A DNA stretch of 6,086 bases. It comes from Panacagrimonas sp041635265 (GTDB lineage Bacteria; Pseudomonadota; Gammaproteobacteria; Nevskiales; Nevskiaceae). The first letter of the stretch is position 1. The number at the start of each line of letters is the position of its first letter. A program made the translations under genes and the position numbers. The DNA lies in assembly GCA_041635265.1 (NCBI GenBank), contig JBFJJV010000163.1, positions 1-6,086 on the forward strand, given 5' to 3'. Shown piece by piece: positions 1-4,914 of the stretch. The notes under the pieces are model-generated. The model searched no databases, was not told where the DNA came from, and saw only the letters and a program-made list of their open reading frames with translations.

Positions 1-14
1 CTGATCGGCGTTGC

Positions 15-30
15 CGCCACGGCTGTGGCG
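15..30. repeat. Perfect inverted repeat just past the acyl-CoA dehydrogenase stop codon
   Basis: CGCCAC and GTGGCG form a perfect 6-bp stem around the tetraloop GGCT. It lies three bases beyond the stop codon of the minus-strand acyl-CoA dehydrogenase gene, where a terminator would be expected. No T-run follows on either strand, so it does not meet the usual criterion for an intrinsic terminator. It could be a processing or end-stabilising hairpin, or chance pairing in GC-rich sequence. Confidence 0.3.
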
Positions 31-32
31 AG

Positions 33-1262
33 TTAAAGGCTCTCTGCGCGCGCCACTTCAATACGGGCGATGACGCCGCGATGGACCTCGTCGGGGCCAT
101 CGGCGAGCCGCAACATTCTGGCTTGCGCGTAAAAGCCGGAAAGCGCGAAGTCACGTGAGACGCCGGCGGCACCGTGTAGCTGCATCGCCATGTCGACGAC
201 CGATTGCAGCATCAGCGGAGCTGCAACTTTGATGGAGGAGATTTCAGTCATGGCCCCCAGTGCCCCGACTTTATCCATCTTCCATGCGGCGTAGAGCGTC
301 AGCAGTCGGGCCTGATCGATGGCGATGCGTGCATCGGCGATGCGCTCGCGGTTGCCGCCCAGATCGATCAGTTTCTTGCCGAAGGCCACACGTTCGGTAC
401 CGCGCTTGATGGTGAGATCCAGTGCCTGCTCTGCCGCACCTATCGCGCGCATGCAGTGGTGAATGCGGCCCGGTCCGAGACGACCCTGCGCAATTTCAAA
501 GCCCTTGCCGGGGCCTGAAATGAAGCTGGATACAGGTAGTCGAACGTTCTCGAAATGGACCTCGCCATGGCCATGGGGTTCGTCATATTCACCCAGTACC
601 GGCAGCATGCGCTTGATGGTGACGCCCGGCGTATCCAGAGGAACCAGCACCATGGAGTGTTGCTGCTTCCTGCCCAATTCCGGATTCGGCGTGCGCGCCA
701 TGAAGATGGCTACCTTGCTGCGTGGATCGCCGATGCCGCTGCTCCACCACTTCTTGCCATTGAGTACGACTTCATCGCCCTCGACTAGGGCGGTCGCCTG
801 AATATTGGTGGCGTCGCTGGACGCCACGTCGGGCTCGGTCATGCAGAAGACGGATCGGATCTTGCCGTCCAGCAGGGGCATCAGCCACTGCTTCTGTTGC
901 GCGTCTGAACCATAGCGCCAGAGCACTTCCATATTGCCGGTATCTGGCGCGCCGCAGTTGAAAATTTCGGGCGCCATCAGGCTGCGGCCGGTCTCCTCGG
1001 CCACTGCTGCGTACTCGAGCACCGACAGGCCCGCACCGAGTGCGTCGTCGGGCAGGAACATATTCCACAGGCCTTGCTGCCTGGCCTTCGCTTTCAAAGT
1101 CTCGACTCGATCGGGAATCTTCCAGTCCTGCCAGCTGCCGCCATGGCCGGCATCATGAATTTCTGCCCAGTGCGCCTTTTCCACGGGAAAGATGTGTTCC
1201 CGCATGAATTCACGCACCTGACGCACGTAGTCTTTGCAGCGCTGGCTGGGTTCGAAGTCCAT
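33..1262 (-). CDS. Acyl-CoA dehydrogenase, ACAD10/11-like
   Basis: This 409-residue protein is a complete FAD-dependent acyl-CoA dehydrogenase of normal family length. Such enzymes introduce the alpha-beta double bond into an acyl-CoA and pass electrons to ETF. Visible family features are the flavin-contacting segment FCMTEPDVASSD (139-150), KWWSSG (171-176), RIHHCMRAIG (266-275), AFGKKL (293-298), QLHGAAGVSRD (361-371) and a C-terminal ADGPDEVH (387-394). The last of these is typical of the ACAD10/11-like branch rather than of MCAD-type enzymes. The substrate chain length cannot be read from the sequence. The ATG at 1262 is the first reasonable start and gives the expected N-terminus, but no clear Shine-Dalgarno precedes it. 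The gene is divergent from the nitrate genes, and nothing suggests a shared pathway. The family assignment is firm; the specific substrate is unknown. Confidence 0.93.
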   Translation of the reverse strand: MDFEPSQRCKDYVRQVREFMREHIFPVEKAHWAEIHDAGHGGSWQDWKIPDRVETLKAKARQQGLWNMFLPDDALGAGLSVLEYAAVAEETGRSLMAPEIFNCGAPDTGNMEVLWRYGSDAQQKQWLMPLLDGKIRSVFCMTEPDVASSDATNIQATALVEGDEVVLNGKKWWSSGIGDPRSKVAIFMARTPNPELGRKQQHSMVLVPLDTPGVTIKRMLPVLGEYDEPHGHGEVHFENVRLPVSSFISGPGKGFEIAQGRLGPGRIHHCMRAIGAAEQALDLTIKRGTERVAFGKKLIDLGGNRERIADARIAIDQARLLTLYAAWKMDKVGALGAMTEISSIKVAAPLMLQSVVDMAMQLHGAAGVSRDFALSGFYAQARMLRLADGPDEVHRGVIARIEVARAESL

Positions 1263-1403
1263 ATGGGTTAATCCGGCATAGAGAGTGAAAGGGAGATGCT
1301 ATGTCGAGCCCGCCCCAGGATGAAAGGGCCAAGCTGCTTTAAACCGCATTTAATCCCAGCATCTGCACTTATTCCTGAACCGCTCGCCACTGTCGCACAG
1401 GCG
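1263..1403. other. Promoter-side gap of the dehydrogenase gene, no gene seen
   Basis: This is the dehydrogenase-proximal half of the 308-bp divergent gap. I find no convincing reading frame, RNA gene or recognisable promoter for the minus-strand gene. The only structure seen is a short bulged inverted repeat at about 1385-1403 (CGCC AC TGT / ACAGGCG, loop CGC). It abuts the first NtrC-like site but has no T-run. Confidence 0.5.
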
Positions 1404-1420
1404 GACATCACAATGGTGCA
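1404..1420 (+). promoter_or_regulatory. Putative NtrC binding site 1 upstream of nasT
   Basis: The sequence GACATCACAATGGTGCA has a perfect right half (GGTGCA) and a 3-of-6 left half compared with the NtrC pattern TGCACC-N5-GGTGCA. It is centred about 126 bp upstream of the start site predicted from the -24/-12 promoter, within the range used by NtrC enhancers. A second copy of the same half-site lies 51 bp downstream. Assigning it to NtrC is inference from sequence and position. Confidence 0.45.
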
Positions 1421-1454
1421 TTCGCTTTCCGCAAGGGCTATCAGGGGGCAACTG

Positions 1455-1471
1455 GGAAACATATTGGTGCA
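1455..1471 (+). promoter_or_regulatory. Putative NtrC binding site 2 upstream of nasT
   Basis: The sequence GGAAACATATTGGTGCA again carries a perfect GGTGCA right half and a degenerate left half (3 of 6). Its centre is about 75 bp upstream of the predicted start site. It is 51 bp from site 1, close to five helical turns, so two dimers could sit on roughly the same face. The repeated (A/T)TGGTGCA is what makes the pair more convincing than either site alone. Confidence 0.42.
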
Positions 1472-1511
1472 CAAACGGCCTTGGGCGTCTTGAAATGCCG
1501 ATATTGCTCGC

Positions 1512-1527
1512 AGGCACGCTTATTGCT
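1512..1527 (+). promoter_or_regulatory. Sigma-54 (-24/-12) promoter of nasTS
   Basis: AGGCACGCTTATTGCT matches TGGCAC-N5-TTGCW at every position but the first. It has the required GG at 1513-1514 and GC at 1525-1526, separated by exactly 10 bases. If the C of GC is -12, transcription starts near 1538, leaving a 33-nt untranslated leader before the nasT ATG at 1571. This position also argues against any nasT start further upstream. Confidence 0.75.
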
Positions 1528-1570
1528 CGTCCGTGTTCATGTTCTTGGCATTTTCTATCAAACCAATCTC

Positions 1571-2140
1571 ATGCGTGTGATGCTCATCGACGATGATCGT
1601 GATCGTGTTCTCATGGTTGAAGAGGCGCTGCAGGCTGGCGGCCATGAAGTGATCGGGCGCTTTCGAGATACAGACAACATCATTTCTGCAGTCGATGCGC
1701 TGCAGCCCGATATTGTTCTGATCGACGTGGACAGCCCCAATCGCGACACGCTGGAATATCTGGGGCAGATCTCGCGCGATCGGCCGCGTCCGATTGTGTT
1801 GTTTGCACAAACCTCGGGTTCAGAAACCATCCGGCGGGCGATGCGGGCCGGTGTCTCAGCCTACGTCGTCGACGGTCTGTCCGCTGACCGCTTACAGCCT
1901 GTGATCGAAGTGGCTATCGCCAGATTTCAGGAGTCACAGGGACTCAAGCAGGAACTTGCCAAGGCTAAGACAAAGCTCGCCGATCGTCGCGATGTGGAAC
2001 GTGCCAAAGGCTTGCTCATGCAACGCAAGGGAGTTGACGAAAACACTGCACACGAAACCTTGAGGCGAATGGCGATGGATAGAAACATCAGGCTCGGCGA
2101 AGTCGCGCGGTCGCTCATCGCCGCATCAGAGTTGCTATGA
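1571..2140 (+). CDS. nasT: NasT, ANTAR-domain transcription antiterminator
   Basis: This 189-residue cytoplasmic RNA-binding regulator of nitrate assimilation has usual NasT length. Residues 1-120 form a receiver-like domain with acidic D7-D8-D9 and D52 in the phospho-acceptor position (PDIVLIDVDSPNRD). The switch Thr and Lys are replaced by A79 and D101, as expected for a pseudo-receiver controlled by a partner. A helical linker (about 121-140) leads to the ANTAR domain (about 139-189, RRDVERAKGLLMQRKG onward). In characterised systems, NasS holds NasT until nitrate or nitrite binds; free NasT then binds a two-hairpin leader RNA and prevents termination. Two such targets lie downstream. The ATG at 1571 starts exactly at the receiver domain (MRVMLIDDD) and lies downstream of the promoter. 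There is no good Shine-Dalgarno, so initiation may be weak. The stop overlaps the nasS start by ATGA. Confidence 0.92.
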   Translation: MRVMLIDDDRDRVLMVEEALQAGGHEVIGRFRDTDNIISAVDALQPDIVLIDVDSPNRDTLEYLGQISRDRPRPIVLFAQTSGSETIRRAMRAGVSAYVVDGLSADRLQPVIEVAIARFQESQGLKQELAKAKTKLADRRDVERAKGLLMQRKGVDENTAHETLRRMAMDRNIRLGEVARSLIAASELL

Positions 2141-3204
2141 AAGCGGCATCGATTAAACGCCGTCATTTGCGGATCGGCATGTTGCCTCTGGCAGACGCAG
2201 TCCCGCTTTTGGTAGCAAGAGAACTGGATTTTTTTTGCGGACAGGGTCTGGATGTGACCCTCTCTGTAGAGGCATCGTGGGCTGGCATCAGAGATAAATT
2301 AGCGACCGGCCTGATCGACGCGGCTCAGCTTCTGGCGCCTATGCCCTTGGCAGCCAATCTCGGTGCCGACCGTCTGGGCGTTCCAATGGAAACCGCGCTA
2401 GTTTTGTCCCGGAATGGAAACAGCGTCACCGTCTCCAATGAATTGCACAAGGAAATGTGTGCGCCGGCGACAGAGCCGCAAGCAGCCGGCAGGGCATTGC
2501 GCAGGGTTATCGAGCGCGAGCGGGCCGCCGGACGTCCGAGGCGCGTTTTTGCCCATGTATTTCCTTTTTCCAGCCATCATTACCTGCTTCGTGAATGGTT
2601 GCATTGTTCCGGAATTGATGCTGATCTGGATGTGAATCTGATCGTGGTACCGCCCAGTCGCGTCCTGCAAGACTTGTCCGCGGGCAGAATCGACGGCTAC
2701 TGCGTCGGTGCGCCCTGGGGGATGGCTGCCGAAATTGAAGGCGTGGGCCACAGGGTGCTGGCAACGCACATGATCCGCCCTGGATGTGCTGAGAAGGTTC
2801 TCGGAGTTACGCACGACTGGGCCACACTGAATCCGGCAGCGCATTTGGCGATGGTCGCGGCGCTGATTGAGGCGGGCCGTTGGCTGGAGCAGCCGGGTCA
2901 CCGCGCCCAGGCCGCCCAAATGCTGGTCGATGCGCGTCTGATTCACGCACCAGAGTCTTCTGTACGTGCAGCCCTTAGCGATGACAGCACAGACGCATTG
3001 GGTCCGCAGTTTGTCTTCGGCGCAGGCGAAACGTTATCGCCGCACCATGATGATGCGCGATGGTTTGTCCAGCAGATGCAGCGCTGCGCACAAACGGCGA
3101 AACGTCCCAATCTTCAGGGCCTGGTCGATTCCAGCTTTCGACTGCGCCTGCACGGGCAGGCAAATGCTATGGCGACTTCGGTGTCCGCTCCATTCGCGCA
3201 ATAG
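2137..3204 (+). CDS. nasS: NasS, cytoplasmic nitrate/nitrite sensor (NrtA/CmpA family)
   Basis: This 355-residue protein is homologous to the periplasmic nitrate-binding proteins of NrtABCD transporters. It starts MKAASIKRRHLRIGMLPL, with no signal peptide or lipobox, so it should be cytoplasmic, the hallmark of NasS. Family landmarks are W48 (SWAGIRDKL), LLAPMP (65-70), VFPFSSHHYLLREWL (141-155), GYCVGAPWG (187-195) and K220 in AEKVLGV. The matching lysine segment in the NrtA encoded from 4919 is NPEKVFG; I recall it lining the nitrate pocket of cyanobacterial NrtA. NasS is known to bind NasT without ligand and release it on nitrate or nitrite. The ATGA overlap with nasT implies coupled translation of the two partners, and the nasT-nasS order is seen in other bacteria. 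A transporter-only role is unlikely without an export signal. Its stop lies 12 bp before the next sigma-54 promoter. Confidence 0.9.
   Translation: MKAASIKRRHLRIGMLPLADAVPLLVARELDFFCGQGLDVTLSVEASWAGIRDKLATGLIDAAQLLAPMPLAANLGADRLGVPMETALVLSRNGNSVTVSNELHKEMCAPATEPQAAGRALRRVIERERAAGRPRRVFAHVFPFSSHHYLLREWLHCSGIDADLDVNLIVVPPSRVLQDLSAGRIDGYCVGAPWGMAAEIEGVGHRVLATHMIRPGCAEKVLGVTHDWATLNPAAHLAMVAALIEAGRWLEQPGHRAQAAQMLVDARLIHAPESSVRAALSDDSTDALGPQFVFGAGETLSPHHDDARWFVQQMQRCAQTAKRPNLQGLVDSSFRLRLHGQANAMATSVSAPFAQ
3143..3158 (+). promoter_or_regulatory. Weak NtrC-like site inside the 3' end of nasS
   Basis: TGCGCCTGCACGGGCA is a partial palindrome (12 of 16 positions symmetric) with one half resembling the NtrC half-site TGCRCC. 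It is centred about 92 bp upstream of the start predicted for the porin transcript, a plausible enhancer distance. The right half is poor, so this is only a candidate. Confidence 0.2.
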
Positions 3205-3215
3205 CCGCATCAGCT

Positions 3216-3231
3216 TGGCACAGGCTTTGCT
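3216..3231 (+). promoter_or_regulatory. Sigma-54 (-24/-12) promoter of the porin transcript
   Basis: TGGCACAGGCTTTGCT is a full match to TGGCAC-N5-TTGCW, with GG at 3217-3218 and GC at 3229-3230 separated by 10 bases. It starts 12 bp after the nasS stop codon. The predicted transcription start is near 3242, giving a 162-nt leader before the porin ATG and placing the ANTAR hairpins about 35 nt into the RNA. Confidence 0.85.
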
Positions 3232-3276
3232 ATCAGTATCCCATCGACGCAGGCACTGAGTTCGCTAGGTTTTTAG

Positions 3277-3292
3277 GGACCACCGCCGGTTC
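3277..3292 (+). ncRNA. ANTAR target hairpin P1, porin leader
   Basis: The 5' arm GGACC (3277-3281) pairs with GGUUC (3288-3292), five pairs including one G-U, closing the hexaloop ACCGCC. Loop position 1 is A and position 4 is G, the two bases conserved in ANTAR-bound hairpins. The stem is short, as is usual for this motif. It is supported mainly by its pairing with P2 and the terminator downstream. Confidence 0.65.
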
Positions 3293-3316
3293 GTTGTGTA
3301 GTTAACAATATCTATC

Positions 3317-3335
3317 GCAGGGCAAGGACGCTCGC
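3317..3335 (+). ncRNA. ANTAR target hairpin P2, porin leader
   Basis: GGGC (3320-3323) pairs with GCUC (3330-3333) around the hexaloop AAGGAC, again with A1 and G4. With A3319 bulged, G3317-C3335 and C3318-G3334 extend the stem. The loop fits the AANGRN-like sequence common in P2 loops of known ANTAR targets. Its whole 3' arm (3330-3335) is reused as the base of the terminator, making the two folds mutually exclusive. Confidence 0.75.
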
Positions 3336-3368
3336 ACAGAACTTCATGGGTTCTGCGCGAGCTTTTTT
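3330..3368 (+). terminator. Regulated intrinsic terminator upstream of the porin gene
   Basis: GCTCGC (3330-3335) pairs with GCGAGC (3357-3362) and CAGAAC (3337-3342) with GTTCTG (3350-3355). A single A-C mismatch separates the two blocks and the loop is 7 nt. Six T's follow (3363-3368). This is a strong intrinsic terminator located before, not after, a gene and downstream of that gene's promoter, which is the arrangement of an attenuator. Confidence 0.9.
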
Positions 3369-3403
3369 GTGCCCAATACATTTGCATCAGGGAGCAGCAA
3401 GAG

Positions 3404-4600
3404 ATGACAAAGTTTTTCCTTTGCAGAACGGCCCTCGCCATTGCAGCCACGGGCTTTCTAGTGGATGCGCAGGCAGAGCCGCTATCGACCCTGCCGGCCG
3501 CGCTCAGCGGCGGCGATGTCAGCGCGGATTTGAGATTGCGTTACGAAGCTGCCGAACAGGACAATGCCCTCAAGGATGCAGACGCCCTGACGCTGAGAAC
3601 GCTGCTGGGCTACAGGACCCAGGCGTGGAACGATCTGTCTGCGTTCGTCGAGATGGAAAACGTTTCCGCACTGATCGACGACTACTCCGGCATGCCCCCG
3701 CCGGTGGCTTATTCCTTGATTCCGGATCCGGATGGCACTGAGACCAATCAGTGGGGGCTCAGTTATTCAGGCATCAAGGGGCTGACGGCAACGGTCGGCC
3801 GAAGCAAGTTGATTTTTGACAACGCACGCTGGGTTGGAAACGTGGGCTGGCGCCAGAATGAGCAGACTTACGACGGCGTATTTTTAAAGTATTCATCGCA
3901 GCAGGCAATGACGTTGCAGTACGCACATTTGACCAATATCAACAGCATATTCTTCGCAAATCTGGATATTGATGCACAGCTCTTCAATGCACAGTGGGTG
4001 GCATCGCCATTGCTGGCTTTGACCGGCTACGCTTACCTGATCGACTTTGAAAACACCACGGCCAACACACCAGATGCCGACACCTTGGGTCTTCGCGTCA
4101 GCGGCGGGCACCGTTTTGGAAACGGGTTCGGACTGAGTTACGTCGCAGAATTTGCCTCGCAGGAAGCAGAAACCCCGCTTGGTGAATTCGACGCGGATTA
4201 CACTCTGTTCGAACTCGGTGCGAGTTACAAGGGCATAAAGCTGACAATCGCCCAGGAAGTTCTTGGCAGCGACGATGGCCAGTACGGGCTGATGACGTCG
4301 CTGGCGACCCTGCACGCATTCAATGGATGGACGGACCAGTTTCTGTTCACTCCGGTAACGGGCCTTGAAGATCATTTTGCGACTTTGTCGGGCGCACTGG
4401 GCAAATTCAAATGGCTGGCGATGTACCACGACTACCAATCTGATGAAGGCAGCCTCGACTACGGCTCGGAGTGGGGCGCGGTTCTGAGTCGGGCGCTAGG
4501 AAGCGGGTTCCTTGGCGGTGTCAAATACGGCAACTATCGGGCTGAGGATCGCTCGACCGATACCGAGAAACTCTGGGTCTGGTTGCAGTGGGGATTTTGA
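3404..4600 (+). CDS. Outer-membrane beta-barrel porin, alginate-export-like, putative nitrate porin
   Basis: This 398-residue protein has an N-terminal signal peptide (MTKFFLCRTALAIAATGFLVDAQA) with likely cleavage after A24. The mature part has alternating hydrophobic/polar beta-strand segments rich in aromatic residues, such as DLRLRYEA, GLTATVGRSKLIF, GVFLKYSS and WLAMYHDY. It ends LWVWLQWGF; the terminal Phe is the signal recognised by the outer-membrane assembly machinery. It resembles the porins annotated as alginate-export family, some of which I recall near nitrate-assimilation genes. It stands alone between nasTS and nrtA, with its own sigma-54 promoter and NasT-type attenuator, so its synthesis should require both nitrogen limitation and nitrate or nitrite. 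From this context I infer a channel for nitrate or nitrite across the outer membrane; the sequence alone does not prove substrate. The ATG at 3404 has GGAG 9 nt upstream. The barrel assignment is strong, the substrate moderate. Confidence 0.82.
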   Translation: MTKFFLCRTALAIAATGFLVDAQAEPLSTLPAALSGGDVSADLRLRYEAAEQDNALKDADALTLRTLLGYRTQAWNDLSAFVEMENVSALIDDYSGMPPPVAYSLIPDPDGTETNQWGLSYSGIKGLTATVGRSKLIFDNARWVGNVGWRQNEQTYDGVFLKYSSQQAMTLQYAHLTNINSIFFANLDIDAQLFNAQWVASPLLALTGYAYLIDFENTTANTPDADTLGLRVSGGHRFGNGFGLSYVAEFASQEAETPLGEFDADYTLFELGASYKGIKLTIAQEVLGSDDGQYGLMTSLATLHAFNGWTDQFLFTPVTGLEDHFATLSGALGKFKWLAMYHDYQSDEGSLDYGSEWGAVLSRALGSGFLGGVKYGNYRAEDRSTDTEKLWVWLQWGF

Positions 4601-4717
4601 GGGAATCCAGGCCTGCGTTTGCACCGCAGTTGGGCGAGGCGGTCGGCGACAGTGCAAGCAGAGAATGGCATCAGACCAAGTACGGGACGCGCGTGAAGGA
4701 ACGACGAGCGAAGTCCT
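4601..4717 (+). other. Porin-nrtA intergenic upstream half, possible NtrC half-site
   Basis: There is no gene here. A 5-bp stem CTGCG/CGCAG (4613-4617 with 4625-4629) follows the porin stop but has no T-run, so I do not call a terminator. TGCACC at 4620-4625 is a perfect NtrC left half-site, but the matching right half (about 4631-4636) is poor. It lies about 116 bp upstream of the predicted nrtA start site, a reasonable enhancer distance. Confidence 0.25.
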
Positions 4718-4733
4718 TGGCACGCTCTGTGCT
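4718..4733 (+). promoter_or_regulatory. Sigma-54 (-24/-12) promoter of nrtA
   Basis: TGGCACGCTCTGTGCT matches TGGCAC-N5-TTGCW except for G in place of the first T of the -12 element. GG (4719-4720) and GC (4731-4732) are separated by exactly 10 bases. The predicted start is near 4744, giving a leader of about 175 nt. The element has the same position relative to its ANTAR hairpins as the promoter at 3216-3231. Confidence 0.72.
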
Positions 4734-4787
4734 GGATAGCGCGGGACATAGCATTTTCAGTTTGAGCAGTCTGATTTAAGCATCTTC

Positions 4788-4803
4788 GGGCCAATGACGG
4801 CCT
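4788..4803 (+). ncRNA. ANTAR target hairpin P1, nrtA leader
   Basis: GGCC (4789-4792) pairs perfectly with GGCC (4799-4802), with a further G-U pair at 4788/4803, closing the hexaloop AAUGAC. Loop positions 1 and 4 are A and G. It begins about 45 nt after the predicted transcription start, compared with about 35 nt for P1 of the porin leader. Confidence 0.75.
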
Positions 4804-4823
4804 TGTAACAATCTGGGTAGGGC

Positions 4824-4844
4824 AGTCACAACGCTGATGTGACT
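4824..4844 (+). repeat. Linker hairpin between P1 and P2 of the nrtA leader
   Basis: AGTCACA (4824-4830) and TGTGACT (4838-4844) form a perfect 7-bp stem with a 7-nt loop, ACGCTGA. It lies entirely within the P1-P2 linker and ends two bases before P2. If it folds, it would shorten the effective 44-nt linker and bring P1 close to P2 for a NasT dimer. The role is inference; the pairing is directly visible. Confidence 0.7.
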
Positions 4845-4846
4845 AC

Positions 4847-4860
4847 GGGCAATGGCGTCC
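4847..4860 (+). ncRNA. ANTAR target hairpin P2, nrtA leader
   Basis: GGGC (4847-4850) pairs with GUCC (4857-4860), including one G-U, around the hexaloop AAUGGC with A1 and G4. The 5' arm GGGC is identical to that of P2 in the porin leader. Bases 4854-4860 are reused in the terminator stem. Confidence 0.75.
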
Positions 4861-4900
4861 ATGCGTGATCTTACGGATCAGGCGTGGGCGCCTTTTTTTT
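4854..4900 (+). terminator. Regulated intrinsic terminator upstream of nrtA
   Basis: Bases 4854-4870 pair with 4876-4892 in a 17-position stem. It contains two G-U pairs (4858/4888 and 4862/4884) and one G-G mismatch (4865/4881), closed by the 5-nt loop TTACG. Eight T's follow (4893-4900). It lies between the nrtA promoter and start codon, so unless disrupted it would stop most transcripts before the gene. Confidence 0.92.
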
Positions 4901-4908
4901 GAGAATTC

Positions 4909-4914
4909 AGAGGA
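4909..4914 (+). promoter_or_regulatory. Ribosome-binding site that decides the nrtA start
   Basis: AGAGGA is the clear Shine-Dalgarno. Two ATG codons follow in the same frame, at 4916 and 4919. GAGG ends 2 nt before the first and 5 nt before the second, so the ATG at 4919 has the more workable spacing. It lies 8 nt after the terminator T-run and should be free once transcription passes the terminator. Confidence 0.6.

Larger units (their letters stand above)
3242..3403 (+). promoter_or_regulatory. Nitrate-responsive antitermination leader of the porin gene
   Basis: This is the untranslated leader between the predicted sigma-54 start and the porin ATG. It contains, in order, hairpin P1 (3277-3292), a 27-nt linker with a weak hairpin, hairpin P2 (3320-3333, extendable to 3317-3335) and an intrinsic terminator (3330-3368). 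Both P1 and P2 have hexaloops with A1 and G4, the recognition pattern of ANTAR proteins. The 3' arm of P2 is the 5' base of the terminator, so NasT binding to P1-P2 should block termination. The NasT encoded at 1571-2140 is the obvious partner. A Shine-Dalgarno GGAG (3391-3394) lies 9 nt before the ATG, outside the terminator. Confidence 0.82.

Noticed and set aside
1..36. Plus-strand frame ending LIGVAATAVAS then TAA at 34-36, possible 3' end of a convergent gene
   Set aside because: Only 11 codons are visible, with no start or recognisable motif, and a frame this short stays open by chance. It cannot be called from this window.
204..1271. Several plus-strand open frames across the acyl-CoA dehydrogenase gene
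   Set aside because: They lie antisense to a clear conserved enzyme, encode low-complexity products without family motifs and lack ribosome-binding sites.
1481..1570. Extended nasT start giving 30 extra N-terminal residues
   Set aside because: The start codon at 1481 is TTG and lies upstream of the predicted sigma-54 promoter (1512-1527), so it would not be in the transcript. The NasT receiver domain begins exactly at the ATG at 1571.
2398..2946. Long minus-strand frame inside nasS, and a similar one inside the porin gene (3893-4438)
   Set aside because: Both are antisense shadows of well-supported genes and have no recognisable domains or signals.
3346..3741. 131-residue plus-strand frame starting inside the leader terminator
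   Set aside because: It overlaps the porin gene in another frame, begins within the terminator loop and has no protein-like character. The porin frame has a signal peptide and barrel features.
4613..4629. CTGCG/CGCAG hairpin after the porin stop as a terminator
   Set aside because: The stem is only 5 bp with a 7-nt loop and no T-run. Whether porin transcripts end before nrtA remains open.
4826..4842. TCACA-N7-TGTGA palindrome read as a CRP-type operator
   Set aside because: The half-sites are in the opposite order to the CRP consensus (TGTGA-N6-TCACA), and the element lies about 90 nt downstream of the predicted start. An RNA hairpin in the leader explains it better.
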